A stretch of 64,000 bases of DNA. It comes from Methylobacterium sp. E-045. GTDB lineage: Bacteria > Pseudomonadota > Alphaproteobacteria > Rhizobiales > Beijerinckiaceae. Shown one piece after another: positions 55,104 to 62,934 of this stretch. Each line of letters opens with the position of its first letter. Within the stretch, counting starts at the first letter, position 1. The translations under genes and the position numbers were made by a program. The DNA lies in contig NZ_JAKSYE010000118.1 of NCBI RefSeq assembly GCF_022829685.1, positions 1 through 64,000 on the forward strand, read 5' to 3'. The notes beneath the pieces are model-generated. The model was not told the origin of the DNA, ran no database searches, and worked only from the letters and a program-made list of their open reading frames with translations.

Positions 55104-56303
55104 CTAGATGAAGAAATTGTCTGCCGTCAGGCTCGATGCAATCACATCATGCAAAATGATTTTATCAGCCGGGTTTGTGCTCGTGGCGAAGGTGATCTCA
55201 GTGTCCTGTCCCTTATGGACGGACCTGATGTTCACCTCATCGAAGCTGTCAACGATGTCAACGACATCGAGCCGGTCGTGGGTGACGTCGAACCGGTAGA
55301 TGTTGTCTCGGCCAAAATCCAATGGCAGCTCGGTCAAGTAATGCTTCTGATAGGTGAAGATATCTCCGCCCGTTCCCGCGAACATCTTGTCGTTGCCTGC
55401 GCCTCCGATGAGGATGTCGGATCCACGTCCTCCATAAATCCGGTCGGCGGCCTCAGAGCCGATGATGACCGCCATGTTGCCCGCTGTGCTCTGCGACACG
55501 ACGGTCTGGCCCGTCGTCATCGGCGTAAAATCGGCTGAGCCGCCATTGCGCACGTAGGTTTTCTCAACATTTATGAAAGTCCCGTCCGTGAAGAGGGACG
55601 GACCGACGACGATCATGATGTCAGTGCCACTGCCCCCGTCGACGATCATGGGGGTCTCTGACACAACGAGGCGGTCGTTGCCGCCCGCGCCGAACAAAGA
55701 GTCGTAGACGCTGCCCCCAATCAGCGTATTGGCCGCATCATCCCCAGTGAGGACGTCTTCATGAGCGCTGCCGATGATCCGCGAGATCCCGCTCAGCGTG
55801 TCACCCTCGGCGTCGCCGCCGGTGTTGATGCCGGTGAGGAGATTGACCGTTACGCCTATGGACGAGCTCGCATACGAGGCCGTATCAGTACCCCCTCCAC
55901 CATTCAGAATGTCGGCTCCGGCGCCCCCTTCCAGCACGTCGCTGGCTGCGCCTCCCGTAAGGGTGTCGTTTCCTTCGCCGCCTGTAAGCGTGTTCACACC
56001 GGACCCACCGGTGATGATGTCGGCGAAATCACCGCCCTGGATCGTCACCGTTCCGGTGCGGTCGGAGAAGTCGAAGAAGTACCCGCCCGTCCCCGGCGTG
56101 GCGTCTACGAGCCCGGATCCGCCGCTGTAATAGAGTCGAGCGCTTGTTCCGCTACTACCCTCAATAACGTAGCTGCCTAGAAATTCATCGAGGAAGATCA
56201 GAAGATTCTCTGCCGGGTCGGCATTGAATTCGAACGGTGGAAAGATCACCGTGGTATCATTCACGTTGAAATCAGCGCCGAGGGTGACGTCGATCGTAGG
56301 CAT
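55104..56303 (-). CDS. RTX calcium-binding protein, copy 1
   Basis: A 399-residue secreted-type protein with no Sec signal. Residues about 95-330 hold GG-rich nonapeptide repeats, for example GGEGNDTLTGGAASDVLEGG, GGSVYDSLFGAGGNDRL and GGRGSDILIGGAGNDKMFAG, which form calcium-bound beta rolls. The C-terminal ILHDVIASSLTADNFFI is a typical type I secretion tail. The N-terminus (TLGADFNVNDTTVIFPPF) is not recognised. Type I secretion genes are not present here. It begins the first of two similar cassettes. Confidence 0.85.
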   Translation of the reverse strand: MPTIDVTLGADFNVNDTTVIFPPFEFNADPAENLLIFLDEFLGSYVIEGSSGTSARLYYSGGSGLVDATPGTGGYFFDFSDRTGTVTIQGGDFADIITGGSGVNTLTGGEGNDTLTGGAASDVLEGGAGADILNGGGGTDTASYASSSIGVTVNLLTGINTGGDAEGDTLSGISRIIGSAHEDVLTGDDAANTLIGGSVYDSLFGAGGNDRLVVSETPMIVDGGSGTDIMIVVGPSLFTDGTFINVEKTYVRNGGSADFTPMTTGQTVVSQSTAGNMAVIIGSEAADRIYGGRGSDILIGGAGNDKMFAGTGGDIFTYQKHYLTELPLDFGRDNIYRFDVTHDRLDVVDIVDSFDEVNIRSVHKGQDTEITFATSTNPADKIILHDVIASSLTADNFFI

Positions 56304-56448
56304 AGCTCACCTTGCCAAAAGTATGTCGCAGGTATGAAAACTACCAAATTAGCGTTAATTGATAGTTTATGTCAACGCGCTGATGACGCTGGCATTCGTT
56401 CCCGGTAGCGGCGTCCGCCACGTGGATGCGTTCCTGGCGGTGAGAACT

Positions 56449-56488
56449 AAAAGCCCGGCGCGCCATGACGGCGGCCGGCCGGGCTTTT
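56449..56488. terminator. Bidirectional terminator
   Basis: AAAAGCCCGG (56449-56458) pairs with CCGGGCTTTT (56479-56488) around a GC-rich loop, with A/T runs on both sides. It lies between the RTX gene start and the end of the 79-residue gene, so it should end that gene's transcript on the minus strand. Confidence 0.8.
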
Positions 56489-56525
56489 AGTTTGAGAGGC
56501 AGGTCGTGAGGTTAGGTCCGGAGGG

Positions 56526-56765
56526 CTAGCTCAGACCACGCACGCGTTGCCAATCACTTAGGGCAATGCTGCGGGCATCGCAGAGCGCGCGAAGCCTGGT
56601 TCCGTCTTCCCCACGGCCCGCCGGTTGGTCCGAGACTGCATTGACCATCTCGTCACCAAACAGCGCCACGAGCTCTGCAGCCCAAGCCGCGTCAGCCGCA
56701 TGAAGGCGGCTGGCTGTGACCGACAAGAAGGGGACAGGTCTCGGGTGGGCTTTCGCATTCGTCAT
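56526..56765 (-). CDS. Hypothetical 79-residue protein
   Basis: A short frame from ATG 56765 that contains AADAAWAAELVALFGDEMVNAV and RALCDARSIALSDWQRV. It has no recognised domain. A strong terminator follows its stop, and codon use is like that of neighbouring genes, which supports expression. Confidence 0.5.
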   Translation of the reverse strand: MTNAKAHPRPVPFLSVTASRLHAADAAWAAELVALFGDEMVNAVSDQPAGRGEDGTRLRALCDARSIALSDWQRVRGLS

Positions 56766-56911
56766 GCGTGCCGATACGGGCGACTCACCGCTCCGGTTTC
56801 AAAAATGAATACAAAATTTCTTAAAATTTTAAAGGATTGCCCCCTTTCGAGGTAGCGAGGCGAGTTTGAGGGTAGCGATCAGCTACCAAAGCTAATGCTT
56901 GACGAGCGCCT

Positions 56912-57133
56912 TTAGCGTGAGCCGTCGGCCCAGGTGACGGACGATCCCGGCTCCTTCCGCTCCATGGCGTTCAGGGCGTCGGCCAGATCGTCGGCATCGG
57001 CGAATGCTAGCCCCACCTGCCGCACGCCCTTCACAAGCGCTGGCTCCATCGTCTTGGTGTTGTAGACGGTCCAGGTGTGCCATCCGTCCGCCTCGGGCAT
57101 GATGTCGTAGACGGCCGGCTCGTTGTCGTTCAT
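56912..57133 (-). CDS. Small conserved protein, copy 2 of cassette
   Basis: A 73-residue homologue of the product of 54737-54958 (MNDNEPAVYDIMPEADGWHTW; VYNTKTMEPALVKGVRQVGL). Most differences are conservative. It has the same upstream 34-base block. Its presence after the second RTX gene shows a duplicated cassette. The function is unknown. Confidence 0.7.
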   Translation of the reverse strand: MNDNEPAVYDIMPEADGWHTWTVYNTKTMEPALVKGVRQVGLAFADADDLADALNAMERKEPGSSVTWADGSR

Positions 57134-57155
57134 CTGGCCCAAGCCCCGTATCGGA

Positions 57156-57189
57156 AGGCCAGCATAGCCACGTCGATCCCAAACGAAAA
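57156..57189 (-). repeat. 34-base conserved block upstream of small gene, copy 2
   Basis: Identical to 54981-55014. It again lies between a GC-rich hairpin (57191-57215) and the small gene. Confidence 0.55.
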
Positions 57190-57190
57190 T

Positions 57191-57215
57191 CCCGCCGCGG
57201 CGCGAACCGGGCGGG
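57191..57215 (-). terminator. Weak hairpin before small gene 2
   Basis: CCCGCC (57191-57196) pairs with GGCGGG (57210-57215); on the minus strand ATTTT follows. It has the same position relative to the 34-base block as the terminator at 55011-55043. Confidence 0.5.
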
Positions 57216-57348
57216 TCAGTCATTCAGAGGAGCATCGGGGAGGATAGCTCCGGAAGAGGTGGGGCACGGGGCGTGCCGGGGGCTATGGCTGCGAATAGTG
57301 ACGGCACCTTCTGTCTGCGGTAACCCTGGCGCGAACAGGGACACGCAC

Positions 57349-57561
57349 ATGTCGGACAAGCCGAGCCATACCCAAGGCCGCAACGAAACTAGAGCAGCGC
57401 TCGCATCGGAGCGGGCGGAATTGGCCGAACGTGTATGGGGGGAAGTTGAAGTGCAGAAGGTCGCCGCCGATCAAAACACCGCACGGCTGAAGGCGCTGCG
57501 GCTGGAGCGCGATGCCGCTGTGGCGGCTGTGAAGAAATCCGAGTCGGACGCCAAACCATAG
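57349..57561 (+). CDS. Hypothetical 70-residue coiled-coil protein
   Basis: ATG 57349 begins MSDKPSHTQGRNETRAALAS, followed by a charged helix with KTARL-like sequence (DQNTARLKALRLERDAAVAAV). Such short charged proteins are common hypothetical genes in this group of bacteria. It is on the opposite strand from the cassette genes. The function is unknown. Confidence 0.55.
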   Translation: MSDKPSHTQGRNETRAALASERAELAERVWGEVEVQKVAADQNTARLKALRLERDAAVAAVKKSESDAKP

Positions 57562-57630
57562 CTGGCGCCGCAGTAGCGCGAGCCTGCGCGTCCGGCTCTC
57601 GATCGCCTGCTCTCACTCATTTGGCAGAGA

Positions 57631-57661
57631 AAACCCGCCGCGGCTGGAAGGCCGGGCGGGT
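57631..57661 (-). terminator. Terminator after RTX gene 2
   Basis: ACCCGCC (57633-57639) pairs with GGCGGGT (57655-57661); the minus-strand transcript ends in TTTT. It lies about 75 bases after the second RTX stop, matching copy 1. Confidence 0.65.
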
Positions 57662-57734
57662 GAAGTGATGGCTCAATGGAAGAGCGCTCCTTGGGGAGGA
57701 ACTACTTCAGTCTCGCAGCGCTGGCATACCAGCG

Positions 57735-59096
57735 TCAAGCCCCGAACGTGAACAGGTCACTGGGACCCGCGTGGATCTCGGCCACGGTCACGTCGTGCAG
57801 GATGATCTTATTGGCCCCCTCGACGCCGGCGAACGTGACGATGGTGTCCTGCCCACCGTGGAACTCCTTGAGCGTCACGCCGGTGGCGCCCGCGATGTCG
57901 ACGGTGATGTGATCGGTCGCGACATCGAACTTGTAGACGTTGTCGCGGCCAAAACCGGCCTGGAAGTGGAAGGTGTCCGACCCGGCGCCGGCAAACAACT
58001 TGTCACCGCCGGCACCGCCCTCGATCGCATCCCCGCCCTTGCCAGCCTTGATCGTGTCGGCGCCGGATGTGCCGATGATCTCAACGCCATGGCCGACAGT
58101 GGACTGCGATGCGATCCTACTGCCGGTGATAACCTGCGACATGTCTAGGTGCGTGTCGTTGCGGACGTAGACACTCTCGATGCCGGTGAAGGTGCTTTCG
58201 CTAAGGCTCACGGAGCCACCGCCAGACACGAACAAGAAGTCCTTGTCCGATCCACCATCGATCATGGTCGGGGTGTCAGTGATCACCAACCGGTCGTTTC
58301 CAGCCATGCCGTAGAGCGCATCGCCACCGCCGTTGCCAGTTAGCGTGTTGGCTGAACCATCGCCAGTGAGGGTATCTGCAAACTTGCTGCCGAAAAGGTT
58401 CGAGATGTCGAACAGCAAATCCCCCTCGGCATCTCCGCCGGCATTCACGTTGGTCGAAAGATTGACGTTCACCCCAGCCGATGAGCCATTGTAGCTCGCC
58501 GTATCGATCCCGCCATTGCCGCGTATGGCGTCAGCGCCCGCGCCTCCCTCAAAGACGTTGTTACCTAACGACCCATTCAGCACATCATCCTTAGCGCTAC
58601 CAATTACGTTCTGAATGTTCAAGAACGAGTCGACGAGTCGGCTGGTATCAATCAGATCGTAGGCGTAACCGTTATTAAGATAGACAGCGATGCCGGCATT
58701 TAGCGACAGCGAAAGATGTTCGTAACTGATCGTGTTGGTGCCCGACCCGCCGTCGATGGTGTTATTCCCGAGCCCCGCCTCCAGTACGTCGTTGCCAGCG
58801 CCACCATTCAGCGTGTCGTTTCCCGAGCCACCGCGAAGGATGTCGCCATGGTCGCCCCCCGTGAAATCGACTGCGGCAATGTTGTCTGAAAGATTTATAT
58901 AAAATCCACCATAGGATTTGCTATAAAAAGCGCCCGCTCCATTGTTTGGATTTGACTCAAATTCAATGGAACTGCCTAGATCTACAGACTAGTAAGAAAC
59001 ATTTGCACCCTGATAGATTACCGCATCGAAAAAAGTTATTTGAGAACTTTTTTCTTCACTGTAATTACCGCCAACTGTGTACCTAATAGAAGCCAT
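57735..59096 (-). pseudogene. RTX calcium-binding protein, copy 2, with premature amber codon
   Basis: One frame runs from ATG 59096 to 57735 (454 codons) except for a TAG at 58989-58991, codon 36. The product would start MASIRYTVGGNYSEEKSS and, after the stop, read SVDLGSSIEFES and then RTX repeats such as GDILRGGSGNDTLNGGAGND in parts, GGAGADAIRGNGG and GGAGGDKLFAGAG, ending in ILHDVTVAEIHAGPSDLFTF. The end resembles copy 1. No ATG follows the stop for over 350 bases; a TTG at 58622 would give only a 295-residue C-terminal form. The 5' quarter is AT-richer than the rest. A sequencing error or suppressed stop is possible. Confidence 0.7.
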
Positions 59097-59327
59097 TCGA
59101 CGGACCTTTCGAGATACAGATTATGCGCTGGGATTACTTATGTGATCGCGGTGTGCATGACCCTTCGCTTCTAAAAAAGGCGTGCGTGGCAACACTCTAA
59201 CTCAGCGGTTGCAACCCATACTAGCTGCCCGAATGTAATGCAAATTAAGCAAAGCGAAGGCGCGCACCATGCGTCGTCTTAAGATGCAAATGGTTTGCAA
59301 TTGGTACAGGAGATACGCGCTGCAGCC

Positions 59328-59702
59328 TCAAATGTGGGCATCCCGCCCGTGTGTCCGGTTCTCGATGGCCTGCTCCCTCTCGATCGCAGCGAGGAGCTTC
59401 GTGTGTTCCTTCGACTCGTCCTTGATGATCCGGACGCACTCGGCGATGCGACCGGTGTCCTCGATCTGCCGGCGGGCCAGATCGCGCATCTCCCTCATCA
59501 GATCAATGACCTCGCGAGGGCCCTGCAGAAAAGGTTGCGGAACGTCGGCCAGGGTGGCCGGCGCGGGCGCGGGGAGGTGATCCTTGTCGCCCTTCGCTCG
59601 CGTGACCATCCAGCCGATCAGGATCATCGTGCACCCGCCGACGAAGATCTGCATCACCTCTTGGCGGGCGATGGTGTTGCCCAGAAATTCCAGCCACCCC
59701 AT
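59328..59702 (-). CDS. Phage-type membrane protein
   Basis: A 124-residue protein with one N-terminal membrane helix (MQIFVGGCTMILIGWMV), a proline-rich linker and a charged coiled coil (REVIDLMREMRDLARRQIED). Its start overlaps the stop of the preceding gene (TAATG). This arrangement fits a lysis or structural accessory protein of a prophage. No family is recognised. Confidence 0.6.
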   Translation of the reverse strand: MGWLEFLGNTIARQEVMQIFVGGCTMILIGWMVTRAKGDKDHLPAPAPATLADVPQPFLQGPREVIDLMREMRDLARRQIEDTGRIAECVRIIKDESKEHTKLLAAIEREQAIENRTHGRDAHI

Positions 59703-60211
59703 TACCCGGCCATCCTCTTAAGCTTGTCCATGGCCGCGCCGATCCGGCTCTTGCGCGAAACACCGTCGAGGACGGCAATGTAGACCGACAGCGCCTCGAA
59801 CCATGCGAGCGTTCCGAAGACCGGGATGTTGAGGCTGGGAGAGTGGGCGACGGTGAAGGCGTCCCAGATCAGGGCCATCGTGAATTGGCCCATGATGAAG
59901 CAGCTCACTGCCGCGCCGAAGGCTCGGAAATAGGCCCCCTTCGGACCGACCGTGACGTTGTTGATGAAGCCGTTGAGGAACAGGGCCATGACCCTGATCG
60001 CCCCGACGGAGCCGAAGACCATCGCCATGTTGGCCTCGCTGGCGCCCATCTCGGCGATGGGGCGCAGGGCGTTGCGCTCCATTGTGTCGCCCGGCATCGC
60101 CAGGGTGAAGGCGATAAGGAGCATCATCAAGGCCATGCACCACTCGAACAGCCGATAGGTGCTGTACGGCCCGGCGGGGTGCATCGGGAGGAAGGCGCGG
60201 CGGTACGGCAT
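59702..60211 (-). CDS. Phage-type polytopic membrane protein
   Basis: A 169-residue protein with three or four hydrophobic helices (WCMALMMLLIAFTLAM; NMAMVFGSVGAIRVMALFL; CFIMGQFTMALIWDAF; LAWFEALSVYIAVL). It lies eight bases after the gene at 60220-60729. It may be a holin-like or cargo protein of the prophage. No known family is recognised. Confidence 0.6.
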   Translation of the reverse strand: MPYRRAFLPMHPAGPYSTYRLFEWCMALMMLLIAFTLAMPGDTMERNALRPIAEMGASEANMAMVFGSVGAIRVMALFLNGFINNVTVGPKGAYFRAFGAAVSCFIMGQFTMALIWDAFTVAHSPSLNIPVFGTLAWFEALSVYIAVLDGVSRKSRIGAAMDKLKRMAG

Positions 60212-60219
60212 CCGCCCGC

Positions 60220-60729
60220 CTACTTCACGAACGACAGCGTCGACAGCGCCTGGACCAGCGGCGTCAGGGTGTTCTTGTCCGACACGGTCTCATCGAACTT
60301 GAAGACCCGGAACAGCCGCTCGGAGATGCCCTTCGGCCCGCCCATCTCCTTGATGAGCCAGTCGGGGGTCGAGCCGAGGATGCGCTCGAGCGCCACCTTC
60401 AGGACGGTGTAGCCGACGTCGACCGAGATGGCCTTGCCGGCGGTCGCGCCCTCTACCGCGTTCAGGGCGTAATCGGCGCCGGTCTGTAGCGCCCGGTCGA
60501 TCCGCTGTGTCGTGAGCCACATGGAGATCCACCAGGGCAGCTTGCCGGCGGCATAGGCCACCGCAGCGAGCACAACGGGATACAGGGCCTCCACGGCGAC
60601 CTTGAACAGGCCATTGGCCATGTCGCCCCACTGGATCGGGAGGGCGGTAGTCGAGGGCGTAGCACACTGCGCGAAGGCGACAGAGACGGCACAGGCGAAC
60701 GCCAGCGCCGCGAGGAAGAAGCGGGTCAT
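60220..60729 (-). CDS. Phage-type protein with signal peptide and membrane helix
   Basis: A 169-residue protein with a Sec signal (FFLAALAFACAVSVAFAQ), then a hydrophobic helix (VVLAAVAYAAGKLPWWISMWL) and a helical remainder. A 28-base repeat ends 11 bases upstream of its start. It is part of the lysis-side gene row of the prophage. Its function is unknown. Confidence 0.6.
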   Translation of the reverse strand: MTRFFLAALAFACAVSVAFAQCATPSTTALPIQWGDMANGLFKVAVEALYPVVLAAVAYAAGKLPWWISMWLTTQRIDRALQTGADYALNAVEGATAGKAISVDVGYTVLKVALERILGSTPDWLIKEMGGPKGISERLFRVFKFDETVSDKNTLTPLVQALSTLSFVK

Positions 60730-60740
60730 GATAGTCTCAC

Positions 60741-60768
60741 GATGTCAGGGGTTGCGCGGCGACCGGCC
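60741..60768. repeat. 28-base repeat upstream of lysis-region gene, copy 1
   Basis: The bases GATGTCAGGGGTTGCGCGG and onward to 60768 recur exactly at 62066-62093. The core GGTTGCGCGGCGACC is close to a palindrome. Both copies lie 11-12 bases before a minus-strand start codon. They may be a leader hairpin, promoter or repressor site. Confidence 0.55.
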
Positions 60769-60822
60769 GGCTCGGTAAGCATTGCAGGATGCCCTGAGCA
60801 GAGCTGGCACAGGAGGCTGCTT

Positions 60823-61083
60823 ATGAGCGGCAGTGAGCGATCACACGCCTTGACGGTCAAGGTGTTCGAAGCTCTGTCCCCTACGGGTGAGACCGTCTCG
60901 GCATCAGTGTGGCCGATTGCGAACGGCGGTTGGGGGCTGTCCCTCTCCGTGGGCGACAAACTTGTCGGCGATGGCTGGAATGAGCTTCGCTGGAGAGCAG
61001 TGCAGCTATGTTGGACCGCTGCGCAGAAATATCTAATTCCTCCACGGGGAGGTGAGGACCATGAACAAGCGCCAACCCCATGA
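60823..61083 (+). CDS. Hypothetical 86-residue protein on the opposite strand
   Basis: ATG 60823 has AGGAGG just upstream. The sequence (HALTVKVFEALSPTGETVSA; WELRWRAVQLCWTA-like NELRWRAVQLCW) looks like a small globular protein. It overlaps the end of the endolysin gene by 51 bases tail to tail. Such an opposite-strand gene inside a phage row is often a later-acquired moron. No family is recognised. Confidence 0.5.
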   Translation: MSGSERSHALTVKVFEALSPTGETVSASVWPIANGGWGLSLSVGDKLVGDGWNELRWRAVQLCWTAAQKYLIPPRGGEDHEQAPTP

Positions 61084-61710
61084 CTGTTCGGCGACCACTG
61101 TATTGACGGGCACGGACATAGAGGCCGAAGAAGGGGTCACAATCAAAGCGGTCGCTGGCGAGACCACGACGGGCGTGGGCAGCGGCACGATCACCGGGGG
61201 CGCGTCGAGCGGCGTCAGGGTCGAGAACGGCGCGCTGACGGGCTTCGCATCGGTACTGCGGGCCTTCGGTGCCGCCTTGCTGTAGGGCGTGAGGAACTGG
61301 TCGCGCTCGGCGGTGCGCCGGCTGATGATCTCAGGCGGCTTGCGCCAAGACATGATTGCCGCGGCGCAGCCAGCCCGATCGCCCGCGTTGAGACGCTTGA
61401 CGAAGGTCGACTTGCGGAAGCCTCCGGGGCCGATGTTGTAGCAGATCGAAACGAGGGCATCGCGCTCATGATCGGCCATCGGCACGGTGACAGCCTGGTC
61501 GACGGCAGTCTCGTACTGGACGAGGTCGCGGGCGAAAATGTCGAGAGCTTCGGCTTGGGAGATGACGAGGCCCGGCGTCACGGTCGGAGGGCCAGCCGCG
61601 GATGTATGGCCGACGCCGATCGTCCAGATGCCGACGCTGTCCTTGTAGGCGGTCGTCTTCAGCGCCTCGCGCGAGACGAGGGCTGCGCGACCGGTTGCCG
61701 TGAGGGCCAT
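61033..61710 (-). CDS. GH24 endolysin (T4-type lysozyme) with C-terminal membrane segment
   Basis: A 225-residue protein. The catalytic triad spacing of T4 lysozyme is kept: Glu15 in SREALKT, Asp24 in YKDSVG and Thr30 in IWTIGVGHT. ERDALVSICYNIGPGGFRKS is also typical. A proline-rich region (about 150-205) leads to a hydrophobic end, WGWRLFMVLTSPW. It hydrolyses peptidoglycan during phage release. It follows the two small membrane-protein genes at 61725-62053. Confidence 0.87.
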   Translation of the reverse strand: MALTATGRAALVSREALKTTAYKDSVGIWTIGVGHTSAAGPPTVTPGLVISQAEALDIFARDLVQYETAVDQAVTVPMADHERDALVSICYNIGPGGFRKSTFVKRLNAGDRAGCAAAIMSWRKPPEIISRRTAERDQFLTPYSKAAPKARSTDAKPVSAPFSTLTPLDAPPVIVPLPTPVVVSPATALIVTPSSASMSVPVNTVVAEQSWGWRLFMVLTSPWRN

Positions 61711-61724
61711 CGGAATTCCTCAGA

Positions 61725-61913
61725 TCAGGGAGTTAAGGTCAAGGCGTGGATGGCCGCGAGTGCGAGCCCGGCGACGAAGAAGAGGAGCCCAACCAGCGTC
61801 ACGACAGCCGCAGCGGCCATATCGTGCATGTCGGCCTCACGCCGTTCGGACATGGCGAGGCCGGATAGGACCAGCGCCAAGGCTATGGCGAGGAAGAGGG
61901 CAGACAGAAGCAT
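61725..61913 (-). CDS. Small two-helix membrane protein, lysis region
   Basis: A 62-residue protein with two hydrophobic helices (LLSALFLAIALALVLSGLAM and AVVTLVGLLFFVAGLALAAIH in parts) joined by a charged loop. It overlaps the upstream small gene (TGATG) and precedes the endolysin by 14 bases, so a holin-like role is plausible. Confidence 0.6.
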   Translation of the reverse strand: MLLSALFLAIALALVLSGLAMSERREADMHDMAAAAVVTLVGLLFFVAGLALAAIHALTLTP

Positions 61914-62053
61914 CAGCGCCGCGCCGGCCGAGAGCAGACGAGGGACGGGATGCCCTCAATGTCGACGGCCACGCAGACCGGACGGCGCCGAGCGGCCATG
62001 GCTGGTGAGGCCAGCGCGCAGAGAAGCGCGAACGCGAGGATGACGCGGGCCAT
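61913..62053 (-). CDS. Very small secreted protein, lysis region
   Basis: A 46-residue protein: signal peptide RVILAFALLCALASPAMA, then a short basic mature part with two cysteines (RRRPVCVAVDIEGIPSLVC). ATG 62053 is favoured because it lies 12 bases after the 28-base repeat, as in the gene at 60729; an ATG at 62065 is in frame. It could be a spanin-like or unrelated secreted peptide. It is coupled to the next gene by TGATG. Confidence 0.5.
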   Translation of the reverse strand: MARVILAFALLCALASPAMAARRRPVCVAVDIEGIPSLVCSRPARR

Positions 62054-62065
62054 AGCGGTGCTCAT

Positions 62066-62093
62066 GATGTCAGGGGTTGCGCGGCGACCGGCC
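62066..62093. repeat. 28-base repeat upstream of lysis-region gene, copy 2
   Basis: Exact copy of 60741-60768, in the same orientation relative to the gene it precedes. Confidence 0.55.
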
Positions 62094-62121
62094 CTCTCTG
62101 GAGGGGCGCTGGAGGCCCGTA

Positions 62122-62172
62122 GGCGTTGACCCGGAGGGGTCAGGCGTTGACTGTCGGCACTATGGCGTTGAC
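62122..62172. repeat. Three GGCGTTGAC repeats at 21-base spacing
   Basis: GGCGTTGAC occurs at 62122-62130, 62143-62151 and 62164-62172. The period of exactly 21 bases puts the sites on the same helix face. They lie between the cREC gene and the lysis row, so a repressor or activator array is likely. The last copy overlaps the cREC stop codon. Confidence 0.55.
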
Positions 62173-62495
62173 TAGCGCCCCAGGTGCTCCACGAGCCCCA
62201 GCAAATAGCCGTTGATGTTGGCCGCCCCGATAGGGTTCTGCGAATGGACGTACCATTCGAAGCCGTCGAGGCTCAGGCCGTTGTCCATGACGAAATCGCC
62301 AAGCCAACGCGCGAAGTCGGCGCCGGTCGGCAGAGGCTTGCCAGCCTCGTCCGCGCCGAGGTCGTGATCGAACGAAATGAACGACGGCAGGCCGCGGGCC
62401 TGAACGAGCGCCTGAGCGGTTTCAAGCGACCGCACCACCTCCCACTCGCCGGCAGGCGGATCGCGCTCATCGTCGAGGAACAGGCGGTAGGTCAC
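62172..62495 (-). CDS. cREC (cyclic-phosphate processing receiver-like) domain protein
   Basis: A 107-residue protein with the start MTYRLFLDDERDPP, the central FISFDHDLG and the late VHSQNPIGAANINGYL. This matches the small receiver-like domain proposed to process cyclic-phosphate RNA ends or nucleotides. It is found in phages and conflict systems. It lies alone in a prophage region. Activity is inferred from the family. Confidence 0.75.
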   Translation of the reverse strand: MTYRLFLDDERDPPAGEWEVVRSLETAQALVQARGLPSFISFDHDLGADEAGKPLPTGADFARWLGDFVMDNGLSLDGFEWYVHSQNPIGAANINGYLLGLVEHLGR

Positions 62496-62655
62496 GGCAG
62501 CACCTTATCGTGGTAGTGTGGCCCCGACACGCCGGGGCGGCCCAGAGCCAGCGAGAGGCCCTAACCGCCCCACTCGAAGACGGTTAAGCGAACGGCGAAA
62601 TCCTGCCGCCGGCCTTAGGATCCGACTGGGGTGCGTGTCGGATCAGATAGCGGAC

Positions 62656-62931
62656 CTACCGCCTGTTCCACTTTCGATAAAGGTCATGGGTTCCAACATC
62701 GACGGCCTCATATACGTCGTCAGCGATTTGTCGAAGTATGATCCGGTCGCCCTGATTGACATTGATTATGAAATAACCTGGCGCCCCACCAAGCTTTCGT
62801 TTGTCGAACCCGGTCAGCAATGGCTCGAATTGGAACCTATCAATAGACATAGCCACTGTCCGCTGGCGATGAGGCGGCAGCTTCTTTATGGCCTTCTTAA
62901 AGGCCGGAGTGGGGATGACTCGAGCCTTCAC
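62656..62931 (-). CDS. RelE/ParE-type toxin-like protein
   Basis: A 91-residue protein with the RelE/ParE look: KARVIPTPAFKKAIKKLPPHRQ, FQFEPLLTGFDKRKLGG, YFIINVNQGDRIILRQI and ending DLYRKWNRR. By family it would be an mRNA interferase or a gyrase inhibitor. It follows the 176-residue gene by three bases, the place of a toxin after its antitoxin. Key catalytic residues cannot be assigned with certainty. Confidence 0.65.
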   Translation of the reverse strand: MKARVIPTPAFKKAIKKLPPHRQRTVAMSIDRFQFEPLLTGFDKRKLGGAPGYFIINVNQGDRIILRQIADDVYEAVDVGTHDLYRKWNRR

Positions 62932-62934
62932 AAG

